Source: DASZVB01 sp036272055
GTDB lineage: Bacteria; Myxococcota_A; Polyangia; Polyangiales; Polyangiaceae
DNA: 64,000 nucleotides
NCBI GenBank assembly: GCA_036272055.1
Contig: DATAZL010000096.1
Coordinates: 1-64,000, forward strand
Direction: 5' to 3'
Positions 53,242-62,699 of this stretch are shown in pieces. Position numbers and translations under genes: made by a program. Position 1 is the first letter of the stretch. Each line of letters begins with the position of its first letter. The notes below the pieces were generated by a model. The model had not been told where the DNA came from. It worked only from the letters and a program-made list of their open reading frames with translations, and did no database searches.

Positions 53242-53528
53242 GATGCACTCCAGGCCGTAAAAATACCGTCACGTTCTCGCCCTCGGGCATTTGGCCCCCA
53301 CTGTGGCGAGCAACCCGGAAACCCGCGCAGGTCGCGAATAATATTGAGGCAATTCGGCTCGAGCAGTCCCCGCAACGGGAACAGAGCGCTCGCGCTCGCT
53401 GTTAGTGCTCCGAGGATCGAGGAAACCTTCGACGGAGCGGTGCAAATCACGTTATGACGCGCGGCACGGCAAGCTTATCGCCGGGGCCTGGCAAGGGCAG
53501 GTCGTCTCGATTGGAGGTGCGTGGAATC
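53242..53528. other. non-coding leader upstream of pal-tol operon
   Basis: About 290 bases carry no convincing gene. There is a short AT-rich patch around 53334-53352 (GAATAATATTGAGGCAATT) in otherwise GC-rich sequence, the best place for the pal-tol promoter. A good Shine-Dalgarno GGAGG (53513-53517) precedes the pal ATG. The 175-base distance from the AT-rich patch to the start suggests a long leader. Confidence 0.4.
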
Positions 53529-54071
53529 ATGTCGAATCTGAAGTCTCTTGGGCTTGCTGTCGTGCTCGGTTGCATCGTCGTGGCCTGCGGGTCCGAGCCG
53601 AAGCCGCCCCCCGCGGCGCCATCTGGCAACACCGAGGCGCCCATCGCGCCTGCGCCCGCTCCGTCCCCGGCAAAGCCGGACGATGATGCGACGAAGGGCC
53701 AGATCAACATTTCCGACGAGATCCGTCGGGCCTGCGGCATCAGCGATGCCGAGGCGTACTTCGATTTCGACTCCGCGAACGTGCAGGCGGCGGCTCGCGC
53801 CACGCTCACGAAGCTCGCGAAGTGCTTCACGGACGGCCCGCTCAAGGGTCGCCGCATGAGCCTCGTCGGCCACGCCGATCCGCGTGGCGAAGAGGAGTAC
53901 AACATCGTCCTCGGCGGCCGTCGCGCCGACAACGTCAAGCACGCGCTGACCGGTCTCGGGCTTCCCGACGGCCAGGCCACCACGACGTCCCGCGGCGAGA
54001 TGGACGCGACGGGAACCGAAGAGTCGAGCTGGGCGAAAGATCGCCGCGTGGACATCGTCCTCGCGACCTGA
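53529..54071 (+). CDS. pal: peptidoglycan-associated lipoprotein Pal
   Basis: This is a 180-residue lipoprotein that links the outer membrane to peptidoglycan. The signal ends VVAC (Cys20). A Pro/Ala linker leads to an OmpA-type domain with YFDFDSANVQAAARATLTKLAKCF, SLVGHADPRGEEEYNIVLGGRRADNVKHAL and RRVDIV. The diaminopimelate-binding Asp and Arg are present in GHADPRG and GGRRADN. It is the first gene of the cluster, ahead of tolQ, whereas many proteobacteria have pal last. Confidence 0.92.
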   Translation: MSNLKSLGLAVVLGCIVVACGSEPKPPPAAPSGNTEAPIAPAPAPSPAKPDDDATKGQINISDEIRRACGISDAEAYFDFDSANVQAAARATLTKLAKCFTDGPLKGRRMSLVGHADPRGEEEYNIVLGGRRADNVKHALTGLGLPDGQATTTSRGEMDATGTEESSWAKDRRVDIVLAT

Positions 54072-54092
54072 TCCTCCGGAGGGGACCGCGAG

Positions 54093-54827
54093 TTGACCAA
54101 CGCAGCAGGCGAACCAGCAGCGCTCGAGCAACACCCGCTCGATCCCGTCAGCTTGATGCTCGGGACGTCGGGCATCGTGCGCGTCGTCCTCGGTGCGCTC
54201 GTGGTCGCGTCCTTCGCCGTCTGGTTGATCTGGCTCCTGAAGACGCTCCAGGTCATGCGCCTCCGCTCGCTGAACCGCGAGTTCGAAGGCGAGGCCGCCG
54301 CGGTCGTGAACGCGCAAGATCTCATCTCGCTCGCCCTCCGTTACGAGGGCGCGCCGGGGGCTCGCGTCGTTCTCGAGCTAGCCAAGCGGCACCACCAGGC
54401 GAATCTCAGCGCCGAGCTCCTCCAGGCCGTCGCGCGCCGCGCGATAGTCGACGAGGAGCAGCGCGCGTCGAAGCTCATGCCGACCCTCGCGAGCATCGCG
54501 AGCGCCTCGCCGTTCGTCGGCCTGTTCGGAACGGTGTGGGGCATCATGGAAGCCTTCACCCGCATCGGCCTCGAGAAGAGCGCGTCGCTCCCGGTGGTCG
54601 CTCCCGCGATCGGTGAAGCGTTGATCGCGACGGCCTTCGGCCTGGTCGCCGCGATCCCGGCGACCATCGGCTTCAACTACGTCGACAAGCGCATCGGCGA
54701 CTTCATGGGTGAGCTCACGTCGTCGAGCGAAGCCTGGGTCGAGACGATGGCGGCCGATCCCGGCGGGGGTTCGGCGGTGCCGCTCGTGCGCGGCTCCGAT
54801 CATCCGCATCGCGTCGCGGGCTACTGA
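54093..54827 (+). CDS. tolQ: TolQ/ExbB-family proton channel protein
   Basis: This is a 244-residue inner-membrane protein with a TTG start behind a strong GGAGGGG (54078-54084). The first span is at about 28-48. A cytoplasmic loop follows, then the conserved SIASASPFVGLFGTVWGIMEAF helix and the ALIATAFGLVAAIPATIGFNY helix. Together with TolR it forms the proton-driven motor that powers the Tol system during division. Confidence 0.95.
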   Translation: MTNAAGEPAALEQHPLDPVSLMLGTSGIVRVVLGALVVASFAVWLIWLLKTLQVMRLRSLNREFEGEAAAVVNAQDLISLALRYEGAPGARVVLELAKRHHQANLSAELLQAVARRAIVDEEQRASKLMPTLASIASASPFVGLFGTVWGIMEAFTRIGLEKSASLPVVAPAIGEALIATAFGLVAAIPATIGFNYVDKRIGDFMGELTSSSEAWVETMAADPGGGSAVPLVRGSDHPHRVAGY

Positions 54828-54850
54828 CCATGGCGCGGGAGCCGCTATAA

Positions 54851-55312
54851 ATGGCGGGCGAACTCCGCGGACGCGGGCGAGGCGGTTTCGCCAGCATCAA
54901 CGTGACGCCGCTCGTCGACGTCATGCTGGTGCTCGTCGTCGTGTTCATGGTCACCGCGCCGCTCCTGACGACCGGTCTCCGCATCGACCTCCCCGAGGTG
55001 AAGGCGGCGAGCACGCCGGTGAAGGACGCGCGCCTCCTCGTCACCGTTACCAAAGACGAGAAGATCCTCTTCGGCGAGAAGGACGTGACGGCGACGATCG
55101 AGGACGAGCTCCGTACCAACGAGCGCGTCCAGACGGAGAGCGAGCTCTACATCCGCGCGGACAAGGACGCGCGCTACGGCGTCGTCGCGAAGGTCGTCGC
55201 GGCAGCACGCTCCGCGGGCGTCAAGGCGCTGAACCTGCTCGTCCAGCCGGAGCTCGAGGAAGAGCCGGAGGCAACCGCGACGCCGGGTAAGCCGGGGAGC
55301 AAGACGAAGTGA
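54851..55312 (+). CDS. tolR: TolR/ExbD-family protein
   Basis: This is a 153-residue protein with one membrane helix (about 18-40) carrying the functional Asp in INVTPLVDVMLVLVVVFMV. A periplasmic domain follows with SELYIRADKDARYGVVAKVVAAARSAGV. It is the partner of TolQ in proton-driven motion. It lies 23 bases after tolQ, and its stop overlaps the tolA GTG. Confidence 0.96.
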   Translation: MAGELRGRGRGGFASINVTPLVDVMLVLVVVFMVTAPLLTTGLRIDLPEVKAASTPVKDARLLVTVTKDEKILFGEKDVTATIEDELRTNERVQTESELYIRADKDARYGVVAKVVAAARSAGVKALNLLVQPELEEEPEATATPGKPGSKTK

Positions 55313-56121
55313 GCGCCGTCAGGGCCTTCCTTCCATCCGAGCTCGTCATTGCCGCCGGGCTCGCCGTCATCGTCGAAGCGAGCCTCGCAATCCTCATCGC
55401 CACCGCGCAGAACCAGACCCATATCCGGGCGCACGAGGACGCGCCGGCCGCCCCGATTCCCATCGAGGTGAAGCCCGTCCTCGACGACGTCCCGCTCCTG
55501 AAGCTCGGGAGCAAGAAGATGCGGGCGAAGCTGCCCGACATGTGGATGAAGAAGCCGCCGGTGAAGAAGTACGAAGCGGCGAGCGCTCCGTCTCCCAAGG
55601 CCGAGGCGACGAAGGAAAAGATCCCCGACACGCCGCTCGTGAAGCCGAACAAAGAAGCGCCACCGCCCGACGCCGCGATCGTCAAGAAGGTGGACGAGAT
55701 GATCCACATCCCCGACGCCGGCCATCCGAAGCCCGTCACGCAGAACCTCCCCACCGAGGGCTCCGAGGACGGCGTGAAGGAGGGCACGGAGGCGGACCCG
55801 TTGAAGGCGTTCGCAGTCGGGCAGTACCGGTCGAAGATCAGCGCGTGGTTCAACGCGCGCTTCCACCCGAAGGACAAGGTGCCCTGCGACGAGCTGAAGA
55901 AGCTACGCGCGTCGGTCACCGCCAACATCACCGGTGAGCGCACCGTCTCCGGCTACTCGATCTCGAAGATGAGCGGCAACGAGACGTTCGACGGCCTCGT
56001 GAAGGCGACGATGGACGGCATCGTCTCGAGCGGCGCCGAGCTACCGCCGCCGCCGCCGAACTACACCGACATCCTCGGCGCGACGCTCGCCGTAGGGTTC
56101 CACACTTCGAATTGCGATTGA
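55309..56121 (+). CDS. tolA: TolA-like periplasmic spanning protein
   Basis: This is a 270-residue protein with an N-terminal membrane anchor (about 11-33), a Lys/Pro/Ala-rich extended region (about 45-160) and a small C-terminal domain (about 165-270) with YRSKISAWFNARFHPKDKVPCDELKKL and a final Cys pair (PCDEL, SNCD) that could form a disulfide. It is shorter than Escherichia coli TolA and lacks its long helical domain. Assignment rests mainly on position between tolR and tolB and on the layout. Confidence 0.75.
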   Translation: MSAVRAFLPSELVIAAGLAVIVEASLAILIATAQNQTHIRAHEDAPAAPIPIEVKPVLDDVPLLKLGSKKMRAKLPDMWMKKPPVKKYEAASAPSPKAEATKEKIPDTPLVKPNKEAPPPDAAIVKKVDEMIHIPDAGHPKPVTQNLPTEGSEDGVKEGTEADPLKAFAVGQYRSKISAWFNARFHPKDKVPCDELKKLRASVTANITGERTVSGYSISKMSGNETFDGLVKATMDGIVSSGAELPPPPPNYTDILGATLAVGFHTSNCD

Positions 56122-56180
56122 TTGCCCCGGCAAGAGGCGCGACAGACTCATCGCGCCCCCCGCGGCGTTTCCGAGACACC

Positions 56181-57491
56181 ATGCGATTAACAGCACTCCT
56201 CGTCGTAGCTCTCCTCTTGCCGGGAACCGCGTTCGCTCAGCAAGCCGCTCCCGCCGCGCCGTCGCAGGACGAGACGCAGCTCGGCGAGATCCCTGTGACG
56301 GGCTCGAGCAGCGAGCACGTCGTGAAGCTCGCCATATTGCCGTCGCTCGCCGCGGACATGGAAGACGTGGTCGTTCGCGGCGTGGTGCGGCACGACTTCG
56401 AGCTCTCCGGGCTCTTCGAGGTCATCCCCGACAGCAAGGCGCCGAGCGGCCTCTACGGCTTCGAAGATCCTGTGGACGTTCCAGCGTGGCGCAACGTCGG
56501 CGCCGAGGTGGTCGTCAAGGTCGCGGCACGCAAGCGCTCGCCGACGGTCATCGACGTGCTCGGCGTCGCGTACCTTCTCAACGTCGGGAAGGACCCCGTC
56601 TACCAGAAGACGATCAGCGTCGCGCCCGACCAGGTCCGCGTGACGGCGCACAGAGTCACCGACGCGCTTCTCGGCGCGCTCACCGGGCGCGCCGGTGGCT
56701 TCGCGAGCCACATGACGTACTCGACGGCCTGGGGCAAGAGCCGGCGCATCCTCACGATGGACGCCGACGGCCACGACCTCACGCCGCAGACGCCGGAGGG
56801 TGACACCGCGATCGCCCCGACGTGGGGCCCGAACGGCGTCCTCTATTTCTCGGTCTCACACGACTACGCGCCGTTCGTGCTCATGCGCGGCTTCGGCGCC
56901 GCAGCCACGAAGTTCGACGTGCCCTTCAAGTCCAGCATCTACAGCGCCGCGTTCGACAAGGACAACCGCCGGATGGCGATCGCCGTCGATCAGAACCTCG
57001 GCAGCGCGGTCTACACCGCGAATGCCGACGGCACCGGCGTGCAGAAGGTTTCGACCACCGAGATTGCCACACACCCGGTGTGGAGCCCCTCCGGCAAGCT
57101 CGCGTGGGTGGGCGGCGGCGGCAAGAACGGGACGCAGCGCATCTACGTCGACGGCAAGGCCGTCTCTCCTTCGGGGTTCGCCGCGTCTTCGCCCGCGTTC
57201 TGCGACACCGAGGACGGCGTTCGCCTCGTCTTCACGGTCTCCGTCGGTGGTGACCGGCAAGATCTGGTGATGACCAACGAGAAGGGCGGCGGCACGTCGC
57301 GCCTGACCCAGAACCAGGGCACGAACACGTATCCTGCGTGCAGCTCCGACGGTCGCTTGCTGGCGTTCTTCTCGACGCGGAAGAGCGGCCAGGGCGCGGG
57401 TCTCTACATCATGTCGCTCAAGCGCTGGACCACGCAGCGTCTCTCGGCGCAGCTCGGCGAGTCGCTGCGCTGGGCCCCTCTGCCGCCCTGA
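56181..57491 (+). CDS. tolB: Tol-Pal system protein TolB
   Basis: This is a 436-residue periplasmic protein with a cleavable signal (MRLTALLVVALLLPGTAFAQ). An N-terminal alpha/beta domain (about 45-170) is followed by a beta-propeller with WD40-like TolB blades: MTYSTAWGKSRRILTMDADGHD, IAPTWGPNGVLYFS, SAAFDKDNRRMAIAVDQN, THPVWSPSGKLAWV and TYPACSSDGRLLAFFSTR. It docks Pal and TolA. The ATG at 56181 is chosen over a TTG at 56112, since only the former gives a signal peptide. Confidence 0.93.
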   Translation: MRLTALLVVALLLPGTAFAQQAAPAAPSQDETQLGEIPVTGSSSEHVVKLAILPSLAADMEDVVVRGVVRHDFELSGLFEVIPDSKAPSGLYGFEDPVDVPAWRNVGAEVVVKVAARKRSPTVIDVLGVAYLLNVGKDPVYQKTISVAPDQVRVTAHRVTDALLGALTGRAGGFASHMTYSTAWGKSRRILTMDADGHDLTPQTPEGDTAIAPTWGPNGVLYFSVSHDYAPFVLMRGFGAAATKFDVPFKSSIYSAAFDKDNRRMAIAVDQNLGSAVYTANADGTGVQKVSTTEIATHPVWSPSGKLAWVGGGGKNGTQRIYVDGKAVSPSGFAASSPAFCDTEDGVRLVFTVSVGGDRQDLVMTNEKGGGTSRLTQNQGTNTYPACSSDGRLLAFFSTRKSGQGAGLYIMSLKRWTTQRLSAQLGESLRWAPLPP

Positions 57492-57511
57492 ATCGTCGAG
57501 ACGACGTCGAC

Positions 57512-58183
57512 ATGAAGGTTTCGGAGCTGAGCCGGAGATCACAGGTCCCGCTTCCGACCATCAAGTTCTACATCCGCGAAGGGCTCCTGCCCGCAGGGAC
57601 GCGGACGGGGAAGAACCAGGCCGAGTACTCCGAGGAGCACCTCGAGCGCCTCGGTCTCATCCGCGCGCTCCGCGACGAGGCGGGGCTCAGCGTGGCGGCG
57701 ATCGGGCGCGCGCTGAAGGCGGCAGACTCGTCGGACGAGTTCATCGAGGCGGCGATCGACGCGATAGAGCGCCCCTCGGGTCCCGAGGTCGACGAGAAGT
57801 CGAAGGAGTTTCGGGCGGCGCGCGACGCCGTCGTTGCGCTCGCCGGCACTCGCGGATGGGAGGTGGATCCCAAGTCCGCGGCGCTGCGCGACGCCGCGCG
57901 CGCGCTCACCGTGATCACGCGCTCGTTCTACCCGGAGGCGGCCGATCCGGCCGTGCTGGCGCCGTACGCCGAGGCCGCGTCGTTGATCGCCCAGCACGAG
58001 ATACCCGACGGCTGGGAGCCGAACGACGCGCCCAACGCCGCGCTCCGCTACGCCGTGCTCGGTACCGTCCTGCTCGAGCCGCTCATCCTCGCCATTCGCC
58101 GCATGGCCCACGTCGCGAGGTCACGGCAGATGGCCGTGGCGGCCGGCACGACCGCGCGGCCTGCCCGAAAACCCGCCAAGTAG
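57512..58183 (+). CDS. MerR-family transcriptional regulator
   Basis: This is a 223-residue protein with an N-terminal winged helix-turn-helix (VSELSRRSQVPLPTIKFYIREGLLPAGTRTGKNQAEYSEEHLERLGLIRAL, residues 2-53), clearly MerR type. A C-terminal helical domain (about 100-200) of FLDA-like layout has no metal-binding Cys, so it may sense an organic ligand. It lies 20 bases after tolB in the same direction, so it may be co-transcribed. Confidence 0.88.
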   Translation: MKVSELSRRSQVPLPTIKFYIREGLLPAGTRTGKNQAEYSEEHLERLGLIRALRDEAGLSVAAIGRALKAADSSDEFIEAAIDAIERPSGPEVDEKSKEFRAARDAVVALAGTRGWEVDPKSAALRDAARALTVITRSFYPEAADPAVLAPYAEAASLIAQHEIPDGWEPNDAPNAALRYAVLGTVLLEPLILAIRRMAHVARSRQMAVAAGTTARPARKPAK

Positions 58184-58202
58184 CGGGCGCTCGTCCCCGG
58201 AC

Positions 58203-58227
58203 GGCACGATTTCGGAGAAATCGTGCC
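58203..58227. terminator. stem-loop between MerR gene and kinase gene
   Basis: GGCACGATTTC (58203-58213) and GAAATCGTGCC (58217-58227) form a perfect 11-base stem with a 3-base loop, 20 bases after the MerR stop. The stem contains the A/T stretch that can serve as U-tract on either strand only in part. It lies between convergent genes and could serve both. A CCCG/CGGG pair outside it may extend the stem. Confidence 0.5.
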
Positions 58228-58445
58228 CTCGGGTGTCGATCTCGGGGCTCCTCGTACGTCGTCTACATGAAGGCGCGAGCGAACGAGACGACGCGCCGCA
58301 GACGAACCCCCGAGGAGACCCACGACCATGCAACGCCACCCGACAGCACCGAGCCACATCACGCGATGGGGCTGAACCCCCGACAATCGCGTGAGGCCGG
58401 GGCGAGCGGGCGGCGGAGACGCGCGTTCGCTCGCCCCCGTTTCGC

Positions 58446-61400
58446 TCATCCTGCGACCACTATGCCGGTCGCATCTCCCATCTTGCGGAGATGACGGCTC
58501 ACCTCGTTGGCGACCCGTGACGGGTACGAGAACGGCGCGTCGGGCGCCATGGAGATCACGGCGACGCCGGTGACGAGGAATCCGTCGGGGGACTCGTGGG
58601 TGAGCAGCACCGGCCGGTACTTCTCGCCCTGGGTGCCGGTCCAGTCCGTCTGCGATTCTCCGGTCGTGAGCGAGCTTCCCTCGCCGGTCGTCGAGAGGTC
58701 GCTCGCCTCGTTCATCAGATAGTCGAGCGCCAGCGACCGGAGAACCTCGTCTGCCTGACCCGCCGCCGCGGCGGCGAACGGCCCGTGTGCGCCGACGAGG
58801 TACAGCACTCCCGCCGTCGCACCGCACTGATCCATCACCATGGTGAGCGCGCAGCTCGCGCGCGAATCGGGCCCCGCGCACAGATCGAGTCGCGAGGTAC
58901 CGACCACGCTCGCCGTCGTGAAGAACCCCATGCCGCGCGACACCTCACCGACCGGTTTACGTGCGGTCGCACTCCGGCGAAGCTTCTCGAACTTGGTGAC
59001 GAGCGCGGCGTTGCCCCGCGTCGTGTACACGTCCCGACAGAGACCGAGGTAACGGAGATATTCCTGCTTCTCGCCGGCGATGAGCGCGATGCGCGCACGC
59101 GCCTCGTAGGCGAGGCCGAGGCTGAGGCCGGTCGTCCCGAGCGCCTCGAAGCGCGCGAGAGCCGCGTCCGCGAGCTTCACCGCCGCTTCTTTCTGACCGC
59201 GCTTCGCCTTCACGACGGCGAGCGGCAAGAGGACGTAGCTCGTGACGTAGCCGAGGTTCGCGTCCTCGGCCGCGCGGAGATGACGCTCCCCCGCTTCGTC
59301 CGCCTCCTTCAGGCGTCCGAGCTCGTCGAGAGTGCGAAGATGCGAACCGGCGAGGTACGCCCAGACCTGATGATCGTCGGGCCCGACCAGCGCGAGCCCC
59401 GCCTCGAACTCGGCGAGGGCCGCTTCGTGTGCGCCACCGGCGCGACGGTATTCACCGGTGCCATAGTGATGCACCGGTACCCAGCCCGGATGCCGCGCGG
59501 AGAGCACCGCGATCTCGTCGAGGGTTTGCTTGAGATGCGTCAGATCCTCGGACAGGCCGTGGGCCGTGACCTGCCAGATCAGATGCGTGCCCTCGAAGAG
59601 CTGCCGCGGGCTGTCCTGGATGCGGAGGAGCTCGACCTGATGGCGGAGTCGGTCCGCCTCTGCCGTGTTGCCCTGCCAGAGCTGGTACAGCATCCGCACC
59701 TGGACGGCGTTCACTCGGCTCGTTGCGCCGCGATCGAGGATCGACGCCCACTCGAGCGTCGTCTCGAGACCCATGCCGGCTTCGATCATCGCGATGCCGC
59801 TGATCACGCCGAGCCGTGTGTACTCGTTGTGAGATGGATCGAGACCGCCGCCGTCCGGCTCCGCGATGCGGGCGACGAGGCGCTTGTAGCGCTCTCGCGA
59901 CTCCTCGAGGTGCCCCCTGTATCGAGCGGCCATGCCGTCGAGGAGCATCTGGACGACCGCGAAGGCGGGCGAGAGCGCGGCGAGGGGCAGCACCGACGGC
60001 ACGGACCGCAGCTGTTTTCCGTCGAGGCCCGACGTGATGATACCGGCCATCTGAGTCAGCGCGCGACCGAAGTGACGGAACCCGGTGAGCGGATCGAGGA
60101 AGCGATCCTGCTCGACACTCTCGACGTAACGCTTCTGCGCGTCGCCGAGCGCCGCCTTGAGCCGCGCGCCGGGGTCCGTCGCCGGCTCCATCGCGTGATA
60201 CGCGGAGAGGCCGGTGAGCTCGGCGAGCTCGCGGATGTGTCGCGAGGCGTGAACCGTATCGCGCGCGCCGGTCAGCGACAGGATTCCGCAGAGCCGGCTA
60301 CGAAGCGCGTAGGCGTGCTTCTTCGGGCGTCCACTCTCCTCGCATCGACGGATCGCGTCGTCGAACACCTCGAGCCAGTCCGGCGGAAGGGAGCGCAGGT
60401 ACCGGAAAAACGCTTCCGGGCTCTTCCCGGTCTCCTCCTGGGACACCTCCGCGTGCGCGACGAGCACGTCGAGTCCGCGGTCCACGTCGCCCGCGCGGAG
60501 GAGATGCCGTCCGTGCAGGAATTCGTCGGTCTTCCGGCCATGAAACATCGCCGCGAGGCGTAAGTTCAGGTTGCTTCGCGCGGGCGCGGAGAGCGTACCG
60601 TCGAGCGCGCGCACCCAGCCTTCCTGCGACAGACCGAAGCGATCGCCCGTCGCGCGGAACACGTGCACGTGCAGGAGCTCGTCGAGGACGGCCGGCACGC
60701 GGTGCCCCTCGCCGTCGCCCGCGATGATCTCGAGCTCCTCGACGGTCACCGTCTGACCCGGCGCGAGCGAAAGAGCCGCAGCGACGTCGCGCGCCGGCTC
60801 CGAGAGCCGTGCGACGCGTAGCTCGAGGGCCTGCGCCATCGTGCCCGGCAGATCGTGCGCGTCGAACGTCCCGGGGACGGACCACGCGCCGCGCTCGTAG
60901 CGTATCGTTCGTCGATCGACGAGGTGCTGCGCGAGCTCCATGATGTCGCGCGGATTGCCGCCCGCGACACCGTGAAGCCGGTGAGCGAGGAGCCCGACGT
61001 CGGGGCCGTCGCCGAAGATGGAACGAAGCAGCTCGTCGGATTCGTCCTTGGTGAGTGGCGCGAGAGTCATCGTGTCCGCCGTATCGAGAAAGAGCTTCGT
61101 GGCGGCGGGCGCGGTCGGCGCGGCGCCGCTGTCGAGCGACGCGACGACGAGCATGCGCTCGTTGCGCGCGTCGTGCGCGAGGAGCGCGAGCACGGCCGCC
61201 GAAGGCTCGTCGACGGCGTGAAGATCGTCCACGACGAGCACGAGCGGCCCCTGCGTCGCGACGGCGACGAACCAGTCGCGGAAGGCCTGTTGCACGGCGG
61301 CGCGGGTCGCCGGCGTTCCGGCTCCTGCGACGCCGAGCTCCGGCAGGAGCTCCCCGATGACGGCTGCTCCGTCGCCGAGCGCCTCCACGGCTCGCTCCTT

Positions 61401-62540
61401 CGCATCCGCGACGAGACGGCGCGACAGCGCGCGGAGCACGCCGTAGTCGCCCTCGCGACCGTCCTCGGCGTCGGCAGTGACGACCGTAGTTCCACGGATC
61501 TTCGCCTCGAGCGCCGCGGCCTCGACGAAGCGCGTTCGCCCGACCCCCGACGGCCCGGAGACGGCGATGGCGCGGCCGCGCCCCTTCTCGGCGCGGTGGA
61601 TCTTGCGCTGGATCGCCGCGAGCGTCGCGCCGCGTCCGACGAGCACCGGCGTCGCGAGATATGCGCGCGCCACGACGAGCTGCTCGTCGAAATCGGTGCC
61701 GTCGATCGCGCAGAGCCGCAGGATGACCTCGAACGCGCTCGGCGGGCGCGCGAGCGGGTCGAGACGCAATAGCTCCATCACGAGCGCGTCGAGCGCCGGC
61801 GGAATTTCGGGCACGTACTGCGACGGCTCGGGGCACGCGACCTGCCAGCGCTCCGGCAAGCTCGCGAAGTCCTTCGCCGGATAGGCGTGATGGCCGGTGA
61901 GCGCATAGTAGAGCGTCGCGCCGAGCGCGAAGAGATCCGTCCGGGCGTCGAGGACCTGGCCGTTGAGCACCTCGGGCGCGGAGTACGCGGGCGTTCCGAC
62001 GATGCCGCTCCGGCTCCGCCCCATCGGCGCCATCGCGCCGAAGTCGATGAGCTTCGCGAGACCGTCAGCCGTGCAGCGCACGTTGCGCGGGCTGAGATCG
62101 CGATGGACCATGGAGCGCGAGTGCAGGAGCGAGATGGCCGAGCAGACGTCCTTCGCGAGCTGGCACGCGCGCCGGTACTCCATCGGCACGAGCCGCGACA
62201 GATCGCCGCCCGAGAGCAGCTCCATCGTGTAGTACGGCCCGGTCTCGTCGATCGAGTAGTCGTGGACCTGGACGATGCGCGGATGAGACAGCTGTGACAG
62301 GGTCTGGAACTCGCGCTCGAAGAGACGGCGCGCCCTGGCGCGCTTCTCCGGATCTTCCATCGGGAAGAGGCGCTTCATCGCGACGTTGCGACCGGTGCGC
62401 AGATCCGTGACCTCGTGCACCTCGGCCATACCGCCCCGGCCGAGGAGGCCGACGAAGCGGTAGTGAGCCGCGGGTCCTCTCGGTGGCGGCAGGCTCGGAT
62501 AAGGGTCGTCTAGGTCAACGCGCGGAATGGACGAATCCAC
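58446..62540 (-). CDS. Ser/Thr protein kinase fused to AAA-type ATPase and TPR-like regulatory domain
   Basis: This 1364-residue protein is of the PknK-like multi-domain type. The kinase domain (about 27-280) has GRGGMAEV, the VAIK-type Lys (NVAMKRL), HRDLSPRNV, DFG and GTPAYSAPEVL, all intact. An ATPase region (about 300-640) contains P-loop GPSGVGRTRF and LVLVVDDLHAVDEPSAAVLALLAHD as Walker B. From about 650 to 1180, helical repeats read like TPRs. The C-terminus (about 1180-1364) is GAF-like (MGFFTTASVVGTSRLDLCAGPDS, GATAGVLYLVGAHGP). Such kinases integrate a ligand or stress signal through the ATPase. The substrate is unknown. Confidence 0.9.
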   Translation of the reverse strand: MDSSIPRVDLDDPYPSLPPPRGPAAHYRFVGLLGRGGMAEVHEVTDLRTGRNVAMKRLFPMEDPEKRARARRLFEREFQTLSQLSHPRIVQVHDYSIDETGPYYTMELLSGGDLSRLVPMEYRRACQLAKDVCSAISLLHSRSMVHRDLSPRNVRCTADGLAKLIDFGAMAPMGRSRSGIVGTPAYSAPEVLNGQVLDARTDLFALGATLYYALTGHHAYPAKDFASLPERWQVACPEPSQYVPEIPPALDALVMELLRLDPLARPPSAFEVILRLCAIDGTDFDEQLVVARAYLATPVLVGRGATLAAIQRKIHRAEKGRGRAIAVSGPSGVGRTRFVEAAALEAKIRGTTVVTADAEDGREGDYGVLRALSRRLVADAKERAVEALGDGAAVIGELLPELGVAGAGTPATRAAVQQAFRDWFVAVATQGPLVLVVDDLHAVDEPSAAVLALLAHDARNERMLVVASLDSGAAPTAPAATKLFLDTADTMTLAPLTKDESDELLRSIFGDGPDVGLLAHRLHGVAGGNPRDIMELAQHLVDRRTIRYERGAWSVPGTFDAHDLPGTMAQALELRVARLSEPARDVAAALSLAPGQTVTVEELEIIAGDGEGHRVPAVLDELLHVHVFRATGDRFGLSQEGWVRALDGTLSAPARSNLNLRLAAMFHGRKTDEFLHGRHLLRAGDVDRGLDVLVAHAEVSQEETGKSPEAFFRYLRSLPPDWLEVFDDAIRRCEESGRPKKHAYALRSRLCGILSLTGARDTVHASRHIRELAELTGLSAYHAMEPATDPGARLKAALGDAQKRYVESVEQDRFLDPLTGFRHFGRALTQMAGIITSGLDGKQLRSVPSVLPLAALSPAFAVVQMLLDGMAARYRGHLEESRERYKRLVARIAEPDGGGLDPSHNEYTRLGVISGIAMIEAGMGLETTLEWASILDRGATSRVNAVQVRMLYQLWQGNTAEADRLRHQVELLRIQDSPRQLFEGTHLIWQVTAHGLSEDLTHLKQTLDEIAVLSARHPGWVPVHHYGTGEYRRAGGAHEAALAEFEAGLALVGPDDHQVWAYLAGSHLRTLDELGRLKEADEAGERHLRAAEDANLGYVTSYVLLPLAVVKAKRGQKEAAVKLADAALARFEALGTTGLSLGLAYEARARIALIAGEKQEYLRYLGLCRDVYTTRGNAALVTKFEKLRRSATARKPVGEVSRGMGFFTTASVVGTSRLDLCAGPDSRASCALTMVMDQCGATAGVLYLVGAHGPFAAAAAGQADEVLRSLALDYLMNEASDLSTTGEGSSLTTGESQTDWTGTQGEKYRPVLLTHESPDGFLVTGVAVISMAPDAPFSYPSRVANEVSRHLRKMGDATGIVVAG

Positions 62541-62699
62541 GATTCAAAGGATACGGCGCGGCACGTTCGGGGATAGTCGTCCGACGATACCAGCTCGAAA
62601 TACATGCGAGGAGAACGCCGTCCGTCACCTCGAAACGCACACGCCGGATGCGCTGCTACAGGAGCGCACCCGGCGCGATATCGGAGACGTGTTCGCTGG

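Noticed and set aside
58596..60563. Open frame of about 650 codons opposite the giant kinase
   Set aside because: Composition is typical of antisense reading in GC-rich genes; no domain can be seen.
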